Shown: positions 1-9,052, counted from the stretch's first letter. The stretch is DNA of 64,000 nt from Paracoccus liaowanqingii (GCF_004683865.2 NZ_CP040762.1:180327-244326), one strand, 5' to 3'. The notes: generated by a model not told the origin, from the sequence alone. A program made the numbers and translations.

Positions 1-129
1 GCGCGGGAACAGGCCCGGCCCGGGCGCCAGCGATTGCGCCTGCAGAAACAGCGCCAGACCAATGGTGAAGATTACCCCGCCCAGCACGATGTCGCCTGCA
101 TGGCTCTTCCACCCGGTACGAATGCTCAT
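1..129 (-). CDS. TctB-like small membrane subunit of a tripartite tricarboxylate transporter, N-terminus only
   Basis: Only the first 43 codons lie in the window; the gene runs off the left edge. The start is the ATG ending at 129, preceded by a good ribosome site (GGGAGGGAAC). The visible protein has a short charged start, one hydrophobic segment at about residues 13-30, and then a Pro-Gly-rich turn ending PGPGLFPR. That layout, with the PG-x-FP motif after the first helix, is typical of TctB, the small four-helix membrane subunit that works with the large TctA permease and the periplasmic TctC binding protein to import carboxylates. Two perfect palindromes lie just upstream. The family call rests on a short stretch; another small membrane protein is possible. 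Confidence 0.55.
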   Translation of the reverse strand, partial: MSIRTGWKSHAGDIVLGGVIFTIGLALFLQAQSLAPGPGLFPR

Positions 130-161
130 GTTCCCTCCCCGAAACAGCTCCCACGACGCTG

Positions 162-183
162 TTACGCGTAATGTTACGCGTAA
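162..183. promoter_or_regulatory. Tandem palindromic operator, two copies of TTACGCGTAA
   Basis: TTACGCGTAA is a perfect 10-bp palindrome and occurs at 162-171 and again at 174-183, separated by TG. The pair lies 33-54 bp upstream of the tctB-like start. The central CG palindrome resembles LacI/GntR-class operators (inference). A repressor for the transporter is probably encoded outside the window. Confidence 0.6.
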
Positions 184-510
184 AGCAAGAGAAAAATACT
201 ATTCCTGGAAACGCCCATCACCTACGTTATGCCTGAAAACCGCTGCCAAAGACGGTGGGTGCAGCCCAAACTCGCCCTGCCCGCAATGCCATCTCTCGCT
301 TCTGGGCGGCGCCGAAGCGGGCGCAAAATGCGGTGTGATCGGGGCCTATACGGTCCTGGAATTTGCGCGGGTGATGGTGTTTGCGCTGGTGGTTAATCGC
401 TGTAGCGTCAGCGGCATGTCGGCGGGCGCTGTCAGGGGATAGGTCTATGGCATGTTACTCGTAGCGCCTGACGGATCGGGGTACGGGCTACGGATGAGGA
501 AGAGGAAGCG
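184..510. other. Intergenic region without a recognisable gene
   Basis: This separates the divergent tctB-like gene and the oxidoreductase. Reading frames here have no family resemblance and no convincing ribosome site. The right end carries the oxidoreductase ribosome site (GAGGAAGAGGAAGCG before 511). Confidence 0.4.
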
Positions 511-1533
511 ATGACCGAAACACGAAAGACAGTCTGGGGGGTGCTGAGCACCGCCAATATCGCCGTCAACCAGGTCATTCCTGCCTTGCAGAAAAGCGAA
601 CGGCTGGTTGTCGGCGCGATCGCTTCAAGGGATGAGGACCGGGCTACGGCGGTCGCGCGAAGCCTCGGGATCGCCCGCGCCTATGGCGACTATGATGCCC
701 TTTTGGACGATCCCGAGATCGACATCGTTTACAACCCGTTGCCCAATCACCTGCATGTTCCTTGGACCCTGAGGGCATTGGAGGCGGGCAAGCATGTCCT
801 ATGCGAAAAGCCCCTTGCGCTAAGTGCAGCAGAGGCCGCATCTCTGATTGAGACCAGCCAACGCACCGGAAAGAATGTGCGCGAGGCGTTCATGATCCGC
901 GACCATCCGCAATGGTTGCGCGCCCGCGAACTCGTCCAGGGCGGCGCACTCGGGGAGGTCCGGGCAATCCATGTCAGCTTTTGCTACGACAATCGCGATC
1001 CGGCGAATGTGCGCAACCAGTTGGATATTGGCGGAGGTGCGCTCTTTGACATCGGCTGCTATGCCGTCGCGGTAGGCCGTTTCATCTTCGCCTGCGAGCC
1101 CGAGCGGGTCGTGGCAGAGGTCGATCGAGATCCGGATTTTGGAACCGACCGCCTGACCAGCGCCATCATGGTCTTCCCCGGGGGACGCCGCCTTGTCTTC
1201 ACCTGTGCCACGCAGCTTGTGCGCAGCCAGGACGTTCAGATTATCGGCACCACGGGGCGGGTCTCGATTGCTGTTCCGTTCAACCAATCTCCCGATCGCG
1301 AAGCCCGGCTACTGATGGATGACGGCACGGTCCTCAAGGGCGGGGACCCCGCGGTCGAGACCTTCGGGCCGGTCGATCAGTATCTGCTGCAGGCGGAGGC
1401 CTTTTCAGACCTGTGTGTGTCGGGGAGTGTCGACCCGTATGGCCTGCAGGATGCCATCCGCAACATGAGCGTCATCGATGCCCTCTGGTCGTCTGAAGAG
1501 ACAAGGGGCTGGGCCGACGTCAGGCAGGACTGA
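511..1533 (+). CDS. Gfo/Idh/MocA family NAD(P)-dependent oxidoreductase
   Basis: A 340-residue protein with the two-domain plan of the glucose-fructose oxidoreductase / inositol dehydrogenase / MocA family. The N-terminal Rossmann region begins WGVLSTANIA, and the conserved CEKPLAL motif at about residues 97-103 carries the catalytic Lys. A typical C-terminal beta-sheet domain follows with GGGALFDIGCYAV near residue 175. Members oxidise or reduce sugars, cyclitols or deoxysugars in the cytoplasm; the substrate cannot be read from sequence. The ATG at 511 has a strong AGGAAG ribosome site. It is divergent from the carboxylate transporter, and the double operator between them could serve both, which would fit a small catabolic locus. 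Length is normal for the family. Confidence 0.88.
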   Translation: MTETRKTVWGVLSTANIAVNQVIPALQKSERLVVGAIASRDEDRATAVARSLGIARAYGDYDALLDDPEIDIVYNPLPNHLHVPWTLRALEAGKHVLCEKPLALSAAEAASLIETSQRTGKNVREAFMIRDHPQWLRARELVQGGALGEVRAIHVSFCYDNRDPANVRNQLDIGGGALFDIGCYAVAVGRFIFACEPERVVAEVDRDPDFGTDRLTSAIMVFPGGRRLVFTCATQLVRSQDVQIIGTTGRVSIAVPFNQSPDREARLLMDDGTVLKGGDPAVETFGPVDQYLLQAEAFSDLCVSGSVDPYGLQDAIRNMSVIDALWSSEETRGWADVRQD

Positions 1534-1872
1534 TATGCGCTGGCCTGCCGCAGAACTTTCCCCGCGGGAGATTAGGTAGGCTGGCCGGGATCTGACTAAC
1601 TGGCAAATCGGCTGCATGTAATCTGCTATCCGAAGCGCGGTACCAAATCCAGAAGGGGACAGTTCAACGGAGTTGTTGCGGTATCGTGGGCAATAGCCAC
1701 AATATCATTCAAGCGTGTGGAGTGGTTCTGAGCGCGCAGCGGTCTTGCACGAGCCAAAGTCATTCCTGCGGATAAACCAGAACAAGCAGGCCACGGCGGT
1801 GGTGTCCACATGGTCCGGCTTGATCATGAAGTTTCCTTGCGGTGTGATGGTGAGAGTGTTCGCATGCCCCTT
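1534..1872. other. Intergenic region, nothing recognised
   Basis: Between the oxidoreductase stop and the convergent small gene. Frames on both strands lack family motifs and ribosome sites. Confidence 0.35.
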
Positions 1873-2106
1873 TCAAATGGCTGACGGCGCGGGGGGCGGT
1901 GCGTCTCCTTCGTTGAGGACGCGCATGTCGATCTCGGGGAACTGGGCGCGGATCAGGGCAAGCGCCTCGACAGAGGCCAATTCAAGGAAGACCTGATCGC
2001 CGACCCAGAACGCCGACAGCTCTCCGGGGCAGAACGCGCGCATATATTCATCCAGATCGGACATGGTCTTCTTGCTGATCCGGCCGACGGCAATGTTGAG
2101 GGTCAT
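1873..2106 (-). CDS. Small protein of unknown function (77 aa)
   Basis: I do not recognise this family. The likely start is the ATG ending at 2106 (MTLNIAVGRISKK), preceded by AAGGCGACC; the frame is open further upstream but without a start or ribosome site. The protein is soluble and mixed alpha/beta with an acidic middle, and ends in a Pro/Ala tail. It lies 55 bp downstream of the DksA-like gene on the same strand, at the end of the NYN-sulP-uspA-dksA run, so it may be cotranscribed. Codon use fits the neighbours. Confidence 0.5.
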   Translation of the reverse strand: MTLNIAVGRISKKTMSDLDEYMRAFCPGELSAFWVGDQVFLELASVEALALIRAQFPEIDMRVLNEGDAPPPAPSAI

Positions 2107-2161
2107 GGTAGGGTCGCCTTGTAAAACTATCAGGGGGTCTGGAAATCGAGAAAGCCGTTGG

Positions 2162-2554
2162 TTAGCCGCGACACCCCACACAGCGGGTGAAGGTCGGATC
2201 AAGCTCTAGACGCTTGACGGGGATCGGATCGCCGCAGTCTTCGCAGGTGCCGAATTCGCCGGTATCGATACGTGCCAGAGCGGCGTGGATTGCCCCGATG
2301 CGGGCATGACGACGAACGTCGACCGCGCTGGCCATAGCCTGGTTCTGCATCGCATCCATCCGGGACAGACGACCAACGCTCTGCTGGTCCAGTTCGACCG
2401 GCTTGCGGGCCTCGACCGTATCACCCGATGCCTTCTCCAACTGCGACAGTTCCAGCTTCAGGCGGGGCGAAAAATGGGTAGCAGCATCCTGTGGGTCCAA
2501 CTGCCTCTCCTCGGTCCAATCCGTCAGGTATTCGGTGAACCTGCTCCCGGGCAA
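2162..2554 (-). CDS. TraR/DksA-family C4 zinc-finger protein
   Basis: A 130-residue protein ending in a four-cysteine zinc finger, CEDCGD...CVGC, the signature of the DksA/TraR family. These proteins enter the RNA polymerase secondary channel and change transcription at stress-responsive promoters. The helical N-terminal half with PVELDQQSVGRLSRMDAM is the usual sequence of the short DksA-like group found next to UspA and SulP genes. Full-length DksA is about 150 residues, so this is the shorter, TraR-like form. The start is uncertain: the frame opens at a TTG at 2554 with no strong ribosome site. It lies 31 bp behind uspA in the same direction, which suggests a stress-linked operon. Confidence 0.8.
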   Translation of the reverse strand: MPGSRFTEYLTDWTEERQLDPQDAATHFSPRLKLELSQLEKASGDTVEARKPVELDQQSVGRLSRMDAMQNQAMASAVDVRRHARIGAIHAALARIDTGEFGTCEDCGDPIPVKRLELDPTFTRCVGCRG

Positions 2555-2585
2555 GCCGGAAACAGGGTGAGACGTCCGGGCGATC

Positions 2586-3440
2586 TCAGCGATACATCAG
2601 GACCGGGATCCTGACGGCCTGGACCATCGCGGTGGTGGTCGATCCGATGATCAGGCTGCGGATGCGGGAATGGCCGTAGGCGCCCATGACCAGCAGGCCG
2701 AAGCCCTCGGCGGCGACCACCGAGTGCAGCACGTCCTCGGGCTCGCCCGGCGCGATGCGCGTGTCGGCGGTCAGGCCTGCGGCCCCAAGGGTGCGCACTG
2801 CATCGTCCAGCTTGCCGCGCAGCGCGGGCGTGGCCTCGCCCACATAAAGCAGCGTGATCTGCAGCCCCTGAAAGACCGGGCTGTCCGACATGCGCTGGAC
2901 CGCCCTCTGGGCCGAGGTGCTGCCGTCGAAGGCCACCAGCACGCGGCTGATGGGCGCGAAGGCGCGCGAGGCCACGAAGACCGGCACCTTGGAGGCGCGC
3001 ACGATGCGCTCCAGGTTCGAGCCCAGATGCGCCGTGGCGTACTCCGCCCCCTCGCCGCGCTTGCCGATGACGATGGCGCGCAGGTCGGGCTCGACCTCCT
3101 GGACGGCCTCCAAGATGTCGCCCTTGCGCAGATGCGGGGTGACCTGGCCCACGCCGTCGGTCTGCAGGATCGCCTGCGCGTCCTCCAAGATGGCGCGGCC
3201 CCGGGCCTGGGCCAGCCGGGCGCGGCTTTCGTCGGCGCTGGCCAGCTCTTCCAGCAGGGCCGAGCGTGCGCCAAGCGTCAGCGCCCCCGAAAGGTTCTGC
3301 GAGCTGCCGATTTCGCGCCGGCCCAGGACGTGCATCACGTCGACCGCGGCGCTCAGGCGGGCCGCGATCCAGGCGGTGTGGTGGCAGACGCTTTCCGAAT
3401 AGGCCGAACCGTCGACCAGTGCGAGTATTCTGTCGGTCAT
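2586..3440 (-). CDS. Universal stress protein, tandem UspA domains
   Basis: 284 residues forming two UspA folds in tandem (about 1-150 and 155-284). The second ends with the ATP-binding type signature MGAYGHSRIRSLIIGS, a close match to the G-2x-G-9x-G(S/T) nucleotide loop; the first has the more degenerate GKRGEGAEYATAHLGS. Such double-domain proteins act as cytoplasmic nucleotide-binding stress factors. The gene starts 13 bp after the sulP stop on the same strand, so the two are almost certainly cotranscribed. SulP-UspA gene pairs are common in bacteria, and the UspA partner is thought to tune or protect the transporter under energy or carbon stress (inference). Confidence 0.9.
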   Translation of the reverse strand: MTDRILALVDGSAYSESVCHHTAWIAARLSAAVDVMHVLGRREIGSSQNLSGALTLGARSALLEELASADESRARLAQARGRAILEDAQAILQTDGVGQVTPHLRKGDILEAVQEVEPDLRAIVIGKRGEGAEYATAHLGSNLERIVRASKVPVFVASRAFAPISRVLVAFDGSTSAQRAVQRMSDSPVFQGLQITLLYVGEATPALRGKLDDAVRTLGAAGLTADTRIAPGEPEDVLHSVVAAEGFGLLVMGAYGHSRIRSLIIGSTTTAMVQAVRIPVLMYR

Positions 3441-3453
3441 GATCTTCCCTCCC

Positions 3454-4950
3454 TCAATGTGACATCAGCTTGTCGAGCGCGCCGGGCTTGTCGTGGATGG
3501 CCAGCTTGTCGACCAGCGTCTCGGACGCCGCGTTCATGCCGATCAGTTCGACCTCGGCCCCGTCGCGGCGGAACTTGAGGATCGCCATGTCCAGCGCCTG
3601 CACGGAACTGATGTCCCAGATATGCGCGCCGGTGACGTCGATCACCACCTTTTCCACCGCCTCCTTGAAGTCGAAGGCCTCGGCGAAATCCTCGGCCGAG
3701 CCGTAGAACAGCTGCCCCTCGACCAGATAGGTGCGGGTGCGCCCGTCCTGGGACAGGCTGGAGCGGATGCGGAACAGCTGCGCGATCTTGGCGGCGAAGA
3801 AGATCCCCGACAGCATCACGCCGACCAGCACGCCGATGGCCAGGTTGTGGGTGTAGACCACCGTAAAGACCGTCGCGATCATCACAACAGAGGACGAACG
3901 CGGATGCGTCTTCAGGTTGCCAAGCGACGACCATGAAAATGTCCCGATCGCCACCATGAACATGATTGCGACCAGCGCCGCCATTGGAATGATGGCGACC
4001 AAGCCGCCCAGGCCCACGACCATGATCAGCAAGGCGACCCCGGCAGCGAATGACGACAGCCGCCCGCGCCCGCCGGATTTGACGTTGATGATCGACTGCC
4101 CGATCATCGCGCAGCCTGCCATGCCGCCGATGAAGCCGGTGGCGGTGTTGGCGATGCCCTGGCCCACGCATTCCTGGTCGCGGCTGGACTTGGTGTCGGT
4201 CAGGTCGTCGACGATGTTCTGCGTCATCAGGCTTTCCAGCAGGCCCACGATGGCCACGGCCAGCGAATAGGGCAGGATGATCAGCAGCGTGGTCAGGTTC
4301 AGCGGGATGTCCGGGATCAGGAAAACCGGCAGCGTGTCGGGCAGCGCGCCCATGTCGCCCACCGTGCGCACGTCCCAGCCCGTGAACCAGACCAAGGCGG
4401 TCAGCACGACGATGGTGACCAGCGGCGAGGGGATCGCCGTCGTCAGGCGCGGCAGCAGGTAGATGATCACCAGCCCCACGGCGACCAGCGCATAGGTCAG
4501 CCAGGTGATGCCGGGGACGGACAGGTCCAGCTCGGTCAGCTGCGCCATGAAGATCAGGATCGCCAGGGCGTTCACGAAGCCGGTCATCACCGATTTCGAG
4601 ACGTAGCGCATGAAGCGCCCCAGCTTCAGCAGCCCCGCACCGATCTGGATCAGGCCAGCCAGCACGGTCGCGGCCAGCAAGTATTCCAGCCCGTGATCGC
4701 GCACCAGCGTGATCATCAGGACAGCGGTGGCGGCGGTGGCTGCCGAGATCATCCCGGGCCGGCCGCCCACGAAGGCGATCAGCACCGCGATGGAGAAGCT
4801 GGCGTAAAGCCCCACGCGGGGGTCGACGCCGGCGATGATGGAAAAGGCGATGGCCTCGGGGATCAGGGCCAAAGCCACCACCACGCCCGCCAGCAGGTCG
4901 CCGCGGACGTTACCGAACCACTGGTTCCGGTATTCAGATATTGAGATCAT
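3454..4950 (-). CDS. SulP-family anion transporter with C-terminal STAS domain
   Basis: 498 residues. The N-terminal 390 or so form the SulP membrane core of many hydrophobic helices, beginning [20 protein letters not shown], the classic SulP first-helix motif. The last ~110 residues form a cytoplasmic STAS domain ([16 protein letters not shown], then [16 protein letters not shown]). SulP proteins carry sulfate, bicarbonate or dicarboxylates across the inner membrane, often with Na+ or H+; the substrate cannot be fixed here. The ATG at 4950 follows directly on a structured 5' leader, and a second, decayed copy of that leader plus the gene start exists at 9053-9241. Downstream are uspA and the dksA-like gene. 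Confidence 0.92.
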   Translation of the reverse strand: MISISEYRNQWFGNVRGDLLAGVVVALALIPEAIAFSIIAGVDPRVGLYASFSIAVLIAFVGGRPGMISAATAATAVLMITLVRDHGLEYLLAATVLAGLIQIGAGLLKLGRFMRYVSKSVMTGFVNALAILIFMAQLTELDLSVPGITWLTYALVAVGLVIIYLLPRLTTAIPSPLVTIVVLTALVWFTGWDVRTVGDMGALPDTLPVFLIPDIPLNLTTLLIILPYSLAVAIVGLLESLMTQNIVDDLTDTKSSRDQECVGQGIANTATGFIGGMAGCAMIGQSIINVKSGGRGRLSSFAAGVALLIMVVGLGGLVAIIPMAALVAIMFMVAIGTFSWSSLGNLKTHPRSSSVVMIATVFTVVYTHNLAIGVLVGVMLSGIFFAAKIAQLFRIRSSLSQDGRTRTYLVEGQLFYGSAEDFAEAFDFKEAVEKVVIDVTGAHIWDISSVQALDMAILKFRRDGAEVELIGMNAASETLVDKLAIHDKPGALDKLMSH

Positions 4951-5084
4951 ATACGGTCCATTACCCTGCCTCGGAGGGCCTTCTTGTAAGGCGGTCCGGC
5001 ATTGAAATCAGGGCTTCTCAAAGATTATCCGGCGGATTGGCGGCCGGAACAGCCACCCGGGCTCTCACCGGGTCCTTGCGCTTG
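4951..5084 (-). ncRNA. Structured 5' leader of sulP (candidate cis-regulatory RNA)
   Basis: Read on the minus strand, this segment lies between the NYN stop and the sulP ATG. It contains two clear hairpins: ACCCGG/CCGGGT (5055-5060 with 5068-5073) and TCCGGC/GCCGGA (5028-5033 with 5043-5048). A third region then runs up to the start codon (GCAGGGTAATGGACCGTAT). The same arrangement, with both stems identical and the loops different, recurs on the plus strand at 9053-9181. Stem conservation with loop change argues for RNA structure. A sulfate-transporter-associated alphaproteobacterial RNA motif (sul1) exists in Rfam; whether this matches it could not be tested here. Confidence 0.6.
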
Positions 5085-5096
5085 CTGGTTGGGAAG

Positions 5097-5690
5097 TCAG
5101 CCGATCCTGCGGTCAACTCCCCCTAATCTTGGCGGCTCGTGTGGCATGTCCTCGTGCCCATCCTCGGGCATGAAGAACCGGACATCATTTGCCAGATCGA
5201 TGAACTCATCGGCGAGTTCCACCAATGGTGGAGGCGGAGCAATGCTCTGCGGAACCGAGAGGCTGGAGATAAGCGTGACAGTGACGTCCATCTTCGCCAA
5301 GCGTTCCAAAAGCGGGACCAGCTTGGCATCGCCAGCCAGGACGACAATTCGATCGGCCTCGTCAGCGGCTATAATCGCGTCTGATGCCAAAGCGACGAGA
5401 TTGGTGCCATAGCGTTCCCGGACGTACCAAGGCTCGTTGAAATCATCGACGCCATGCCGGGTGATCGCATGACGTTCGAGCCAGTCGAAAAAGCGCGTCA
5501 TTCGGGCCTGTTCGGCGCTGTCGCGGCTGTCGCGATAGTAATGCGCAGACACGGAAACGCCGTCTGCGGAGAAATGAGATATCAGCTTCTGAAAATCGAT
5601 CAGACGACCAAGCTTGGTTTTCAGGCGATCAACATGGCTGCCATCAATCAAAAGCATCGTTCGCGCCAGATCCGGCGTGTCTATGTTCAT
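5097..5690 (-). CDS. NYN-domain (LabA/DUF88-like) putative ribonuclease
   Basis: 197 residues with a PIN-like NYN fold: LLIDGSHVDRL near the N-terminus supplies the first acidic residue, YGTNLVALASDAI the middle helix, and IVVLAGDAKLVPLLERL corresponds to the usual GDSDFxPL motif. NYN proteins are metal-dependent RNases or RNA-binding proteins. In the last motif the second Asp of GDSD is replaced by Lys, so catalysis may be weakened. The final ~40 residues are Pro-rich and look disordered. It is the first gene of the minus-strand run ahead of the sulP leader, with only 12 bp between its stop and the leader, so read-through into sulP is possible. Confidence 0.8.
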   Translation of the reverse strand: MNIDTPDLARTMLLIDGSHVDRLKTKLGRLIDFQKLISHFSADGVSVSAHYYRDSRDSAEQARMTRFFDWLERHAITRHGVDDFNEPWYVRERYGTNLVALASDAIIAADEADRIVVLAGDAKLVPLLERLAKMDVTVTLISSLSVPQSIAPPPPLVELADEFIDLANDVRFFMPEDGHEDMPHEPPRLGGVDRRIG

Positions 5691-6044
5691 AGGGTTTCAA
5701 TAACTCGCCCGAGCATGCCCCGCGTTTGGCGGTCTGTGCATTTTTAGGACGTAAGCTCGGTCAGGTTGCCGGGGGATGGGCGCCCGGAGAAGCCATCCCA
5801 TCTCAATCGACGGGATCCGATTCGCAGAATAAATGCCACATCGAGATCGTTTTCACAACCATGTGTTTCGCAGCTTGATACAGAGCCACCTGCCGGCCCG
5901 AGCCCGATAGGCTTCTTGACCTGTCTTGCTGGCCACGTTGCGCATCGCATCCGAGGTCGCTGCACGCCTCGAGACGCGGGAGCCCTACATCTACCTTCGG
6001 AACTTATGTCCGCAAGAGTACAAAATCGGATCGGTTTATCGACC
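5691..6044. other. Region without an intact gene, left of IS256
   Basis: A plus-strand frame at about 5941-6044 (ending CPQEYKIGSVYR) reads into the insertion sequence and could be the remains of an interrupted gene. I do not recognise the family. The rest holds nothing I can name. Confidence 0.3.
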
Positions 6045-7420
6045 GAGATATACGCAAAAGTTGGTGACGCCTGATCAAGCGGCATTTTGAAGTTGGCGGA
6101 TGCCGTCCCTGAACTCAACCCCTGCGATGACCTCGGGGAGGCGGTTCTGGCCGTCGAGTTTGCGCCATTTTTTCTGTGCCGACATCATCAGCTTGAACGC
6201 CATGGCCAGACCGGTCTTGCGGCTCAGGCAGCCCTTGGTGCGTTTTGTGCGATGCCGAACGGTGGCGAAGGTGCTCTCGATCGGGTTTGACGTCCGGATG
6301 TGTTTCCAGTGCTCGGCCGGGAAATCGTAGAAAGTAAGCAGCGCGTCCCGGTCCTTGACCAGCTTGGCGACCGCCTTGTCCCATTTCACACCATAGGTTT
6401 CGATGAAGAAGTAGAAGGCGACGTTGGCCTCGGCTTCTGTTTCGGCCTGCCAGATGTCGTGCAGATGGCCCTTGGCCTTTGCCTGCATGGACTTCGGCAG
6501 CGCGTTGAGCACATTCATGGTCTTATGGACCCAACAGCGCTGTTCCCGTGTCGAGGCGAACACCTCGCGCAACGCGCTCCAGAACCCCAGGGCGCCGTCG
6601 CCGATGGCCAGTTTGGGGTCCTGTTTCAGGCCACGCCGTTTGAGATCGAGCAGCACCTCGCGCCAGCTTTGCGTGCTTTCACGAAAGCCGTCGGTCATCG
6701 CCAGAAGCTCCTTGCGGCCGTATTCATCGGCACCCACGATCACCAGAACACATTGCTTTTCCTCAGCCATGCGCGGCTTGAAATACACGCCATCCGCCCA
6801 GATGTAGAGAAACCGCCGCGAGCCGAGGTCGCGTTTCTGCCAGGCCTCGTAGTCCTGCCACCAGTCAGCCTTCAGCCGCGTGACGGTCTTGGCAGACAGG
6901 CCCTTAGCGTTCGGCCCCAGCAGCGCTTCCAGCGCCTCGGTGAAATCGCCCGTGGACACGCCCTTGAGGTAAAGCCACGGCAGCAGCTCCTCGACCGATT
7001 TCGCCTTGCGCAGATACCGCGGCAGGATGCTGGGCGTGAAGGTGATCTTGTCTTCGCCAACGCCCCGATCCCGCACGCGCGGCACTTTCACGGGCACCGG
7101 GCCGATGCCGGTAATCACATCGCGCTCCGGCAGGTGTCCATGGCGAACCAGACGCGCCCGCCCGTCATCAAGCCTTTCCTTGGAAAAGGCGTCCATGAGC
7201 GTGGCCAGCTCGGCACGGATTGCCTGTTCGATCAGCTTACGTGCGCCATCGCGGATGACATCCGTGAACGCGTCGGCGCTAAATCCCGATGGATCGGGCA
7301 GATGGGTGATGGTAGTATCTGACATGTGGCATATCCCTTTCTCGACAGAGAATTGACGGCGCGTGAACACCGCCATGATATGCCGCCCCTCAGGGCATCA
7401 CCAACTTTCGCGCGTTTCTC
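6045..7420 (-). mobile_element. IS256-family insertion sequence, complete
   Basis: About 1.38 kb with imperfect terminal inverted repeats of about 27 bp. The left end at 6045-6071 begins GAGATATACGCAAAAGTTGG, and the right end at 7394-7420 begins, read inward, GAGAAACGCGCGAAAGTTGG. A single transposase fills the element. No matching target duplication is visible (tatcgacc on the left, tgctagcg on the right), so one flank may have been rearranged since insertion. Confidence 0.85.
6075..7325 (-). CDS. IS256-family transposase
   Basis: About 416 residues from the ATG ending at 7325 (MSDTTITHLPDP). It shows the mutator/IS256 layout: an N-terminal region beginning DAFTDVIRDGARKLIEQAI and the first catalytic Asp in YIWADGVYFKPR. 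The second acidic position comes in LAIGDGALGFWSAL, followed by the QRCWVHKTMNVLNALP motif that marks the family and a C-terminal Glu in TSNPIESTFATVR. The frame is uninterrupted and the protein is probably active. It catalyses cut-and-copy movement of the element within the cell. Confidence 0.93.
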   Translation of the reverse strand: MSDTTITHLPDPSGFSADAFTDVIRDGARKLIEQAIRAELATLMDAFSKERLDDGRARLVRHGHLPERDVITGIGPVPVKVPRVRDRGVGEDKITFTPSILPRYLRKAKSVEELLPWLYLKGVSTGDFTEALEALLGPNAKGLSAKTVTRLKADWWQDYEAWQKRDLGSRRFLYIWADGVYFKPRMAEEKQCVLVIVGADEYGRKELLAMTDGFRESTQSWREVLLDLKRRGLKQDPKLAIGDGALGFWSALREVFASTREQRCWVHKTMNVLNALPKSMQAKAKGHLHDIWQAETEAEANVAFYFFIETYGVKWDKAVAKLVKDRDALLTFYDFPAEHWKHIRTSNPIESTFATVRHRTKRTKGCLSRKTGLAMAFKLMMSAQKKWRKLDGQNRLPEVIAGVEFRDGIRQLQNAA

Positions 7421-7493
7421 TGCTAGCGTCAGTTTATTGGTGACGGACATGCGACAAACGACATGTTCGCTTTGAGGCAGAAAGATAGCGACA

Positions 7494-8693
7494 GTGAAAC
7501 AAATCAATTCCACATTCCGCCTATGGCGCCATGTTCTAATAGTCATGGTGCTACTTGTTTCGCCGGCAACCGCCGCGCCGTTCGCGGCCTATGTCATGGA
7601 CGCACGCACGGGCGAGGCCATTTATCAGCAGAACGCAAACACAAGACTACATCCCGCATCGCTGACCAAGATGATGACGCTTTACATGACGTTCAGCGCC
7701 ATAGAACGCGGAGAGGTCAGGCTGGACAGCAAGTTCACCATTTCCAGAAAGGCTGCGAATGAGCCCCCGTCCAAGCTGGGTCTGCGCGCCGGGCAGGAGA
7801 TCGAGCTACGCTATCTGATCCGCGCCGCGGCGGTCAAATCGGCCAACGATGTGGCCACGGCGCTCGGCGAAAACCTTGCCGGATCCGAGGAAGAGTTCAC
7901 CCGGCAAATGACCCAAATGGCGCGGGCTCTGGGCATGAACAACACTCAGTTTCGCAATGCGCATGGCCTGACAAGCAAGGGGCACTATTCCACCGCACAG
8001 GACATGAGCCTGCTGGGGCGCCACCTGTTCTACGACTTTCCCCAATACTACAACCTGTTCTCGCGCCGCTCGGCAGATGCGAGCATCGCGCGGGTCGCGG
8101 CGACCAATCGCCGTTTCCTCGATGACTACGACGGTGCCGACGGCATCAAGACAGGCTATACCCGCGCAGCGGGCTTCAACCTGACGGCTTCGGCACAACG
8201 CGGGAACAAGCGCCTGATCGCCACGGTCTTTGGCGGCACCTCCACGGCGCAGCGCAATCAGACGGTCGCCAAACTGCTGGACGACAACTTTCCCCGCATT
8301 CCTGATCGCGTGCGCGAAACCCCTCCGCAGGCACCCCAGGTCCGGACCGTGTCACGCCGGGCAAATGTGACTGCCAGCGCCGCGGCAACCCGGCCCGAGC
8401 CGCACCGGATGGTCCTCCAGGCATCGCGGGCCCCGACAGCCCGTCCGGCTGGCCTGGCGGGCGCGCCTGAAGGCGATGCGCCATCGCGCGCCGATCGGCT
8501 GGCTCTGGACAACAGTCCGCGACCCGACAGTCGTGCAGATCTCGGAACCTCCGCGCCGAACGCGACCTCCGCAACAGACATCAGGGCAAAGGGGCACCCG
8601 TCGGCCCTGGCCCTTGGTGCATCGTCCCGTCCTGGCGTGAACCCGCGTGCGCAGAGCCCGATCCTGGCATCTGCGAATGACGGTGACGGCTGA
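7494..8693 (+). CDS. D-alanyl-D-alanine carboxypeptidase (penicillin-binding protein 5/6 type, peptidase S11)
   Basis: 399 residues. A hydrophobic signal peptide spans about residues 10-28 (LIVMVLLVSPATAA). The S11 catalytic motifs are all present: SLTK with the nucleophilic Ser and general-base Lys, SAN, and KTGYT. The enzyme removes the terminal D-Ala from peptidoglycan stem peptides in the periplasm and so limits cross-linking. After about residue 255 comes a long Ala/Pro/Arg-rich, low-complexity tail with no SPOR domain or amphipathic anchor that I can see, so its attachment to the membrane is unclear. It stands alone, just right of IS256. Confidence 0.92.
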   Translation: MKQINSTFRLWRHVLIVMVLLVSPATAAPFAAYVMDARTGEAIYQQNANTRLHPASLTKMMTLYMTFSAIERGEVRLDSKFTISRKAANEPPSKLGLRAGQEIELRYLIRAAAVKSANDVATALGENLAGSEEEFTRQMTQMARALGMNNTQFRNAHGLTSKGHYSTAQDMSLLGRHLFYDFPQYYNLFSRRSADASIARVAATNRRFLDDYDGADGIKTGYTRAAGFNLTASAQRGNKRLIATVFGGTSTAQRNQTVAKLLDDNFPRIPDRVRETPPQAPQVRTVSRRANVTASAAATRPEPHRMVLQASRAPTARPAGLAGAPEGDAPSRADRLALDNSPRPDSRADLGTSAPNATSATDIRAKGHPSALALGASSRPGVNPRAQSPILASANDGDG

Positions 8694-8715
8694 TCAAAAT
8701 CGTCAGAAATCCGTT

Positions 8716-9029
8716 CTAAGTTTTCTGCCGATCACCACGCAGAGCAGCGTGATGGCCCCGCACCACAAGCCCAGAAAACAGGCTTTGGGTTGGAAAGTCG
8801 ATGCCTGCATCGATCAACACGCCGGTAATCCCGGGGCCGATGGCGGTGGAGATGACCATGCTCGTCGTGGCCATCGACCGGATCGCGCCAAGGTGCGCAG
8901 TGCCATAGAGCACCGGAAACAGCACACCCCAGAGCGAGCTGGCCATGCCTTGGGTGATGCCAACTACCCCAAGAGCTACATGCCGCAGTGCATCGGTCCG
9001 CCGCAGGGTCCGGTTGATCTTGGAGCCTC
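8716..9029 (-). pseudogene. Major facilitator superfamily transporter, C-terminal remnant
   Basis: Minus-strand frame with HVALGVVGITQGMASSLWGV followed by TSMVISTAIGPGITGVLIDA, the pattern of the last two or three helices of a 12-helix MFS permease. The N-terminal two thirds are missing: homology stops near 9029, right where the decayed sulP leader begins on the other strand. The visible frame has no start of its own. Confidence 0.6.
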
Positions 9030-9052
9030 TTTCCGTTTATGAGGGAACCAGA

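Noticed and set aside
2670..3578. 302-codon plus-strand frame opposite uspA
   Set aside because: Antisense shadow of a double UspA gene; low-complexity composition rich in Arg, Gly and His.
6300..7322. 340-codon plus-strand frame opposite the IS256 transposase
   Set aside because: Antisense to an intact transposase and without recognisable domains.
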